Assembly (NCBI GenBank): GCA_006386115.1
Contig: VFIW01000074.1
Location: 1 to 59,530, forward strand
DNA from: Globisporangium splendens
Taxonomy: Eukaryota; Oomycota; Peronosporomycetes; Pythiales; Pythiaceae
Reading direction: 5' to 3'
Length of the DNA: 59,530 bases
The translations under genes and the position numbers were made by a program. Positions 54,242 to 59,530 of the stretch are shown in pieces (position 1 is the first letter of the stretch; each line of letters starts with the position of its first letter). The notes beneath the pieces were generated by a model, which ran no database searches, had not been told where the DNA came from, and was given only the letters and a program-made list of their open reading frames with translations.

Positions 54242-55307
54242 ATGAAGCGACCAAGTGACCAAGTGAACCGAGAAGAACGTCCGTCGTCCAAGCGACAGCG
54301 GACAGCTCCAGAACTCTTCGACATCTCTCCCATTCTGAAGAAGAAGGGGGAGCTCGAGTTCTACAAGGAGCGGTTCTTCAGTTGGCGTCGGATCAACGAT
54401 CGCGATGATCCGAACCAACACACCGCAGCCCAGAGAGACTCATGGCGAACATTCGTTCGTCTTGAGAACGAGAACAAGATGGAGCGTCTTCTTCGTCGTG
54501 GCAATGCTCGTGCCGAAAGAAGAACTCCCGCTGACGACAGAGCGAACCCTAGCTCTGGTCGTCGTAGTGTCGCCCCTGGCGACGCTACAAGCAGTTCTCA
54601 TAGCTGCGGACCACGTCGGGAACATCAGACTCCAATGTCTGACGAGGCTCCCACGCGTCCGAGCTCGGTGGATATCCACGTCACCGAACTCTGTAGAAGC
54701 GTCGATGGCTCAACTGCTTCTTTCCTCGACGATGAGTCGGTCGATCTTCGTGATCAACAATCGACTCAACCACCCAACGATGCTCTCCCTGAGAGTCTAA
54801 CAACGGGGGTGGGGCTGAACGAGAAAACGATTGAGCGACTCTGAAAGTGGAAGAGTGCTCATCGTGGGCAAATCGAGGCTTTGCAGCAGCGTTGTTCGAC
54901 GCTTGAGGAACGCTGCGAGAGTCTCGAGAACCTTGTCGCCGATCACGAGTCGAAGATCGACGATCTGACAGAAGGTTCTGTCCAGTGTTCGGCTTTGGAG
55001 TCCCGTTACGAGGAACGGTTCCAACAGGTTCAGGACGAACTTGTTCGACTCCGGAAGAACGAGAAGTCTCGTGAGTTGGCTCACGATCGCCTGTTGCGCT
55101 CTGTGGAAGAGGCAGGTTCGGCTCTCGAGGTACTTCGTGGCGAGTACCATTCTTGTCTTCAAGCGTTGGAGGCAGTGAAGGACCAATCCTTCGACGTCCT
55201 GCAACTCCTGTACGCCGAGAAGAATCTCCAGAGCGATGAGCTGTTTGCTCTTCGCAATCAAGTGTAGAAGCTTCACGACCAGCTCGATCGTTTGCGGAAG
55301 ATCTCGT
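54242..55307 (+). pseudogene. Antisense NLS/coiled-coil reading frame within Gypsy element 3
   Basis: On the strand opposite to pol one frame runs from the ATG at 54242 to about 55307, broken only by TGA (54842), TAG (55265) and TAG (55306). The N-terminal part is very basic with a likely nuclear signal (ERPSSKRQRTAPELF), then KKKGELEFYKERFFSWRR and a Ser/Pro-rich stretch. The C-terminal 150 residues form a regular coiled coil (STLEERCESLENLVADHESK, then QQVQDELVRLRKNEKSR and following). The first 350 bp lie downstream of the chromodomain, outside pol. The rest lies opposite the variable linker between the integrase end (GRLKPYLPSG) and the chromodomain. Both TAG codons sit where Gln would continue the helix. 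Plant Tat/Ogre Gypsy elements have comparable extra antisense ORFs. Against a real gene: open antisense frames can arise by codon bias. Confidence 0.5.
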
Positions 55308-58300
55308 AGGATCCGCAGATCCACTTGGAAGGTAAGGCTTCAGTCTACCCACATAAAATGTCGGGTGTAGACGCATGCGTGTAGGTATGCCTAGCGTGTA
55401 GGCATCGCCATTGCATTTCACTACCTTGAACGGTCCGATGAACCTTGGCAGAAGCTTGGAGCTTCCCAAGTTGGACACTGCATGTTCAGGCAGGTTCGCC
55501 GTGCTAAGCAATACAAGATCATTGATCTTATATACTTGCTTGTTCTTCCTTCCGCTCTTGTCTGCTTGTTCCTTTTGCAGATCATGAGCCTTCGCGATTG
55601 CGTCTCGAACAAACCTCACAACGGCTTGTCTCCTCACAATAAAGTCATCGACTTGCTGCTCTTCACGACTTGTTAGGTCATCGAGGGGTTTCGTCGAGTC
55701 AAAATTGGCTTTCAATTCGGAAGCAGCATTCAGGTCGTAAGACGACTTCGGCTTGTTACCATGAGCCGGAGTCCCTCCCCCACTTAAGGTAGAGACCTCA
55801 CCCATTATGGAAGCAGGCATTCGAGGATGAATGCCATAGTTCACATAAAATGGAGAGTGACCTGTCGAGACATGCGTGGAGTTGTTCAACACAAACTCGG
55901 CAAGAGGGAGATACTCACTCCACTCTTTGAAAGACGTTGCGTAGCTGCGCAACACGTCTTCTAGGACACGATTCACTCGCTCTGTTTGACCGTCCGTTTC
56001 AGGGTGTGCCGCTGTTGACATGGACAACTTGGTGTCCAGAAGTCCGAACAGTGCACGACAGAACTTGGACGTGAAACGGGTGTCACGGTCAGACACGATC
56101 TCGACTGGTAGTCCGTGCAGACGGAATACGACGTCTACAAAGACCTTGGCAGTCTTCTCAGCAGAGATCTTGTCCGAAACAGGCGCAAGATGGACCATCT
56201 TGCTGAATCGGTCCACAAACACAAGGATGCCGTTGCGTCCATGTGTGTCCCGAGGAAGTCCGAATATGAAATCCATACTCACAGACTTCCAACTGTCCGA
56301 TGGGACAGCCAATGAACGAAGTGGTGCCTGCGTGGAACCAGAGGGTTTCACTCGTTGGCAGGCCTCGCAAGTCCTCACATACTTGCGCACCCACTTGTAC
56401 ATGTGTGGCCAGTAGTAATCCCGGGAAAGACTGAGAAACGTTTTCTCACGTCCGAGATGGCCACCCGAAGGACTGTCATGGTACTCACACAAGAGTCGAC
56501 GACGCAGACCTTCGTCGTTGGGAACAACAACCCTTGCTGTATCCCCTTGTTCGACCGCATAGTACAACAACCCGTTGTGTACTCGGAAGCGGTGAACTCG
56601 CGATCTTGTGCGCGACGGAAGACCTTGCAGTGCTTTGTCCGAAGGGTCCTTGAAGTACTTCAACAAGTCCTGACATGTTTCGTCAGACTTGTACCCTTCG
56701 ACGATCTCTTCTCGCACTGTAGTCGCAGCTCGCACCGCGATCGCTTGAACATCTTCACAGAGTCGACACGCTCCATCCGTGTCCTCACTCTTGGTCTTCG
56801 GATCGTAATCCGGACGTCTTGACAGCGCATCGGCTAAGATGTTCGTCTTGCCTGGCTTGTAGTGTACAACAAAGTTGTGCTCTGCAAAGAAGGAGAACCA
56901 TCTCGCCATTCTTTGCGACAAATGAGGAGTCTTCACTGCCGTACGCAGAGATGCGTGATCAGTGTAGATAGCAAAGCGCTCCTCGTCAAGCAGATACACA
57001 CGGAACTTGACCAAAGAATACTTCATCGCCAGAAGTTCCTTGTCGTGAACTGGGTAGTTCCGTTCTGCGGGTCGAAGTTGTCGTGACTGATACGACACAA
57101 CTCGCTCATGACCCTCATCATCGTGTTGCATCAATGCGCAACCGATGGCATAGTCGCTCGCATCACAGACGACGTGGAACGGCTTGTCGTGGTTTGGTAG
57201 AGCCAACACAGGAGCTTCTCGAAGACTCCTCTTGACTTCTTCGAACGCCGTCTGATGGTCTTTCGACCACTTCCACTCAACGTCTTTCTTCAAGAGTTGT
57301 GTGAGGGGTTGCACCAACGCTGCATAATTGCGCGTGTACTTGTGCAAGTAGTTGGCTAGACCCAACCATTGCCGTAGCTGTTTGACGCTCTGAGGCACTG
57401 GCCAATCGTCAATAGCTTTGACCTTCTCCGGATCGACTCGAACACCGCTCTTGCCCACAAAACAACCGAGTACAGGGATCTCGGGGGCGAAGAACATGCA
57501 CTTCTTCAAGTTTGCGTAGAGCTTGTTCTCACGCATGACCTGGAAAACTTGACGGAGACGATCGAGATGAACATCGACATCAGACTTCCCATTCGTGGTC
57601 TTACTATGAACGAAGATATCGTCAAAGTAACTTGGTGCAAATGTTCGCAGAGGACGAAGAACGTTCGTGACCATTCGATTGAAGGTCGCAGGAGCATTCT
57701 TCAGTCCCTGTGGCATCACCAACCATTCCCACAGCATACCACTCGGGGTACTCACTGCGGTTAGTGGGACATCGTCTTCGCGCATTCGAATCTGATAGAA
57801 CCCATCTTTCAGATCGATAGCACTAAAGACGGTGCTGCCGACCATTCCATCAAGGATCATGTCCTTGCGTGGAACCGGAGTCTGGGCTGGAATTGTCGTG
57901 TCGTTCAGCTTGTTGAAAGCATGAACAATGCGCCAAGCTCCAGTTGCCTTCTTCGCACAGAAAGTGGGGCTGCAATGCGGAGACTTGCTCTCTCGCACAT
58001 GACCAGCCTTAGCACGTTGTGCAAAGAACTCATCGATTGCCTCAACTTGTTCCTTTGGCAACGGCCACTGTCTTGTGATACAGTACTTCGTACCAGGAAG
58101 TGCATCAATCTCATGACGAACGCCTCTGTCGAATGGCAATTCGTCCGGCACCTTGTCAGGGAAAATGTCTTCAAATTCCCTGGCAAGCACATGCACGGGG
58201 TTCTTCTTGAGGGCGTCCCACGACTGCTCCTCGAGCCTTTCCTTCCGTGTCTTTTCGTCCAACATATCCGCATCCGCACTCGGTGCGTGTTGACGAAGCC

Positions 58301-58328
58301 TTCGTCGACCATTTCGACGATCGCGCAC
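54591..58328 (-). pseudogene. Pol of Gypsy element 3 (RT, RNase H, integrase, chromodomain with a stop)
   Basis: A 1215-aa frame runs 58328-54681. RT has SYFDDIFVHS (about 236), RNase H VCDASDYAIG (about 388), and integrase the HHCC domain ending CEACQR. The first catalytic Asp is in SMDFIFG (about 688), the second in VSDRDTRFTS (about 745) and the Glu in TDGQTERVNR (about 781). After GRLKPYLPSG comes a low-complexity Ser/Arg/Pro linker of about 150 residues, then a chromodomain (HRWVVESIVDHE...RFYRVR). TGA at about 54681 replaces the Trp of the chromodomain core. Beyond it the frame continues RGYPPSSDAWEPRQTLE to a natural-looking end near 54591. RT and integrase motifs are all intact. The upstream junction to Gag-protease needs a -1 shift. 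Confidence 0.92.
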
Positions 58329-59530
58329 ATCTGCGCAATATCGCCTCTCGCTAGGCTGCGCTCCAGTGTCTTCTTGCTCATCGATGGCAAGGAAATCAAC
58401 TCTTGGACTGAACTTGGAGAATTTTCAATCTTCACGTGACGGATTACATCCACGTCACCTTCTTCATTGTAGACCGCGATATTCACAAACTCGCTTGGAA
58501 TGTCTTGTGCTTGGACACTCCCTTCGTCATCACCACTTGTACCTTGATCAGGGGAACTCAAAACTCTTGACGAAACACTTCTCTTGATGGTCTTCTTGTC
58601 TTGGGAAGGGTGTCTGTTCCACTTCCATTCACTCTTGTCAACGCCATCGCGAACCTTCTCGTCGTCGATGGCAAAGGAGACAGTCTTTTTCTGGCGCCTG
58701 ACTGCTCCACCTCCGTTCGTCGTCTTCAAAATGGGTACCACTTGTGAACATGGGGGGCCATGGCACACCGCAATATCACAAGGGTCATCTGGGATCTCTT
58801 CCACAGATGTGTACACCCATACTACTTCATCCGTTGTTGTGCAGCACAAGTCAACATCGCGTGACTTGCCAACGGAGATCTCCATATTCATCCAGTCAAT
58901 GCTAGGTTGGTAACGCTTCAACAACGGCATTCCCAGGATGATGTCAAACTTGTCATCGAGGTCGAGTAAAATGAACTCGTCTTCACCTCGGAAATCTTCA
59001 CACTTGATTGCCAAGCGCACCACACGCTTCGGCATCTTCACAGTTGACCCATTTGCCAACCGGACGATCATTGCCTTCTCTTCATTCGCATCAGGCACGA
59101 AGACACCATGCCTGACGATCACTTCATTTCGAACAAAGTTGTTCGACGCACCAGTGTCAACCAAAGCTCGTAGAGGCGTTGCAATACCGTCTACATTAAC
59201 TTTGTGAACGATCAAACTTGACGTTTGACTGACACTCTTCTCACTCATAGTGGAAACTGCATGTGCTTCATGCACATAGGGGTCAGAGTCCTGTGTCTCC
59301 ACAACGTCCACAGTCCTCTTTTCCGGGCCAGTAGGAGGCCCCCGCCCTCCTGTCCATTCCCGTTTTTTGGCCCGGTGACCGCTCGAACCGACGACCATAG
59401 TGAACGATTCGTGGTTGTTCGAACGAGCACCCTGTGTCGTGTTGCCGACCCGGCAAGACACCTTGCAGTTACAGGCAATGTGACCCGCTTCCCGCAACGA
59501 ACCCTTCCCATCGTTGCGAGGACGCTCATT
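57905..59530 (-). CDS. Gag C-terminal part and protease of Gypsy element 3 (open to the window edge)
   Basis: The frame is open from the right window edge. It begins with half of a zinc knuckle (GHIACNC), then a linker, then an aspartic protease with ALVDTGASNNFVRNEV and the downstream ILLDLDDKFDIILGMPLLKR. A Gly/Lys-rich region leads to SLARGDIAQMCAIVEMVDEG near 58330. From there the RT is read in the frame one base back (-1). The frame itself stays open to 57905, but in that stretch the pol frame is the one with RT similarity. The -1 relation is that of retroviral frameshifting, but I see no clear slippery heptamer, so a mutation is equally possible. Confidence 0.85.
   Translation of the reverse strand, partial: NERPRNDGKGSLREAGHIACNCKVSCRVGNTTQGARSNNHESFTMVVGSSGHRAKKREWTGGRGPPTGPEKRTVDVVETQDSDPYVHEAHAVSTMSEKSVSQTSSLIVHKVNVDGIATPLRALVDTGASNNFVRNEVIVRHGVFVPDANEEKAMIVRLANGSTVKMPKRVVRLAIKCEDFRGEDEFILLDLDDKFDIILGMPLLKRYQPSIDWMNMEISVGKSRDVDLCCTTTDEVVWVYTSVEEIPDDPCDIAVCHGPPCSQVVPILKTTNGGGAVRRQKKTVSFAIDDEKVRDGVDKSEWKWNRHPSQDKKTIKRSVSSRVLSSPDQGTSGDDEGSVQAQDIPSEFVNIAVYNEEGDVDVIRHVKIENSPSSVQELISLPSMSKKTLERSLARGDIAQMCAIVEMVDEGFVNTHRVRMRICWTKRHGRKGSRSSRGTPSRRTPCMCLPGNLKTFSLTRCRTNCHSTEAFVMRLMHFLVRSTVSQDSGRCQRNKLRQSMSSLHNVLRLVMCERASLRIAAPLSVRRRQLELGALFMLSTS

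Larger units (their letters stand above)
53640..59530 (-). mobile_element. Gypsy element 3: chromodomain Ty3/Gypsy retrotransposon, cut by right window edge
   Basis: The minus strand reads Gag zinc-binding remnant, protease, RT, RNase H, integrase, chromodomain, polypurine tract and 3' LTR from right to left. The 3' LTR ends at 54165 on the plus strand. Its other end is somewhere between the Crypton stop and about 53900 and cannot be fixed without the other LTR. The 5' LTR and most of gag are outside the window. Pol is intact up to the chromodomain, which has a TGA. A long antisense reading frame overlaps its 3' part. Confidence 0.9.

Overview
The window looks like oomycete nuclear DNA (Peronosporales/Pythiales type), though I cannot name the species. 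The evidence is dense protein genes with very short introns (56-105 nt, many with an obvious CTAAC-like branch site), oomycete-type initiator sequences in front of some starts, a Crypton-type tyrosine recombinase element, chromodomain Ty3/Gypsy elements, and a myosin whose tail carries ankyrin and PH domains. Stops of intact genes include TAA, TAG and TGA, so the code is standard.

Layout. 1-5881: Gypsy element 1 (minus strand), cut by the left edge and defective. It has a Trp-to-TGA stop before the integrase and a deletion of the integrase catalytic core. 5882-6358: a dispersed repeat whose second copy lies at 20643-20990. 6359-12564: Gypsy element 2 (minus), complete. It has 364-bp LTRs differing at 3 positions by my count, a GCACA target duplication and one open 1554-aa Gag-Pol. 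12565-14031: the 3' remnant of a LINE with an RNase H domain. 14.0-25.1 kb: sparsely filled, but with three related basic-region/coiled-coil (bZIP-like) genes that share an intron at the same place, and one unrecognised coiled-coil gene. 25.6-38.5 kb: host genes for geranylgeranyl diphosphate synthase, a secreted reelin-like/GH16-like protein (frameshifted), a double ubiquitin-like/BAG-like protein, a small membrane protein, a BAHD-type acyltransferase, a PH-domain protein and a UBAC2-like rhomboid-fold/UBA protein (8 coding exons resolved). 39.4-44.3 kb: a myosin pseudogene with three nonsense codons at Gln positions and four frameshifts. 44.2-51.7 kb: a RING-H2/zinc-ribbon protein, a degenerate tandem repeat, a putative N-myristoylated protein, a twin CX9C mitochondrial protein, alpha-tubulin acetyltransferase and a seven-exon HTATSF1/Cus2-like splicing factor. 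52.1-53.6 kb: a decayed Crypton recombinase. 53.6-59.5 kb: Gypsy element 3 (minus), running off the right edge.

The most unusual features are in the retroelements. Element 3 carries an antisense, NLS-bearing, coiled-coil reading frame opposite the region between its integrase and chromodomain, apparently with its own oomycete-type initiator. Elements 1 and 2 each carry an unrelated small basic ORF upstream of gag. The two LTRs of element 1 differ by a clean inversion of a hairpin loop. Every nonsense codon I could place against a recognisable motif can be explained by one G:C to A:T transition.

Exon boundaries were placed by hand from GT/AG sites, reading phase and family conservation. LTR identities are my own counts. 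No database search was run.
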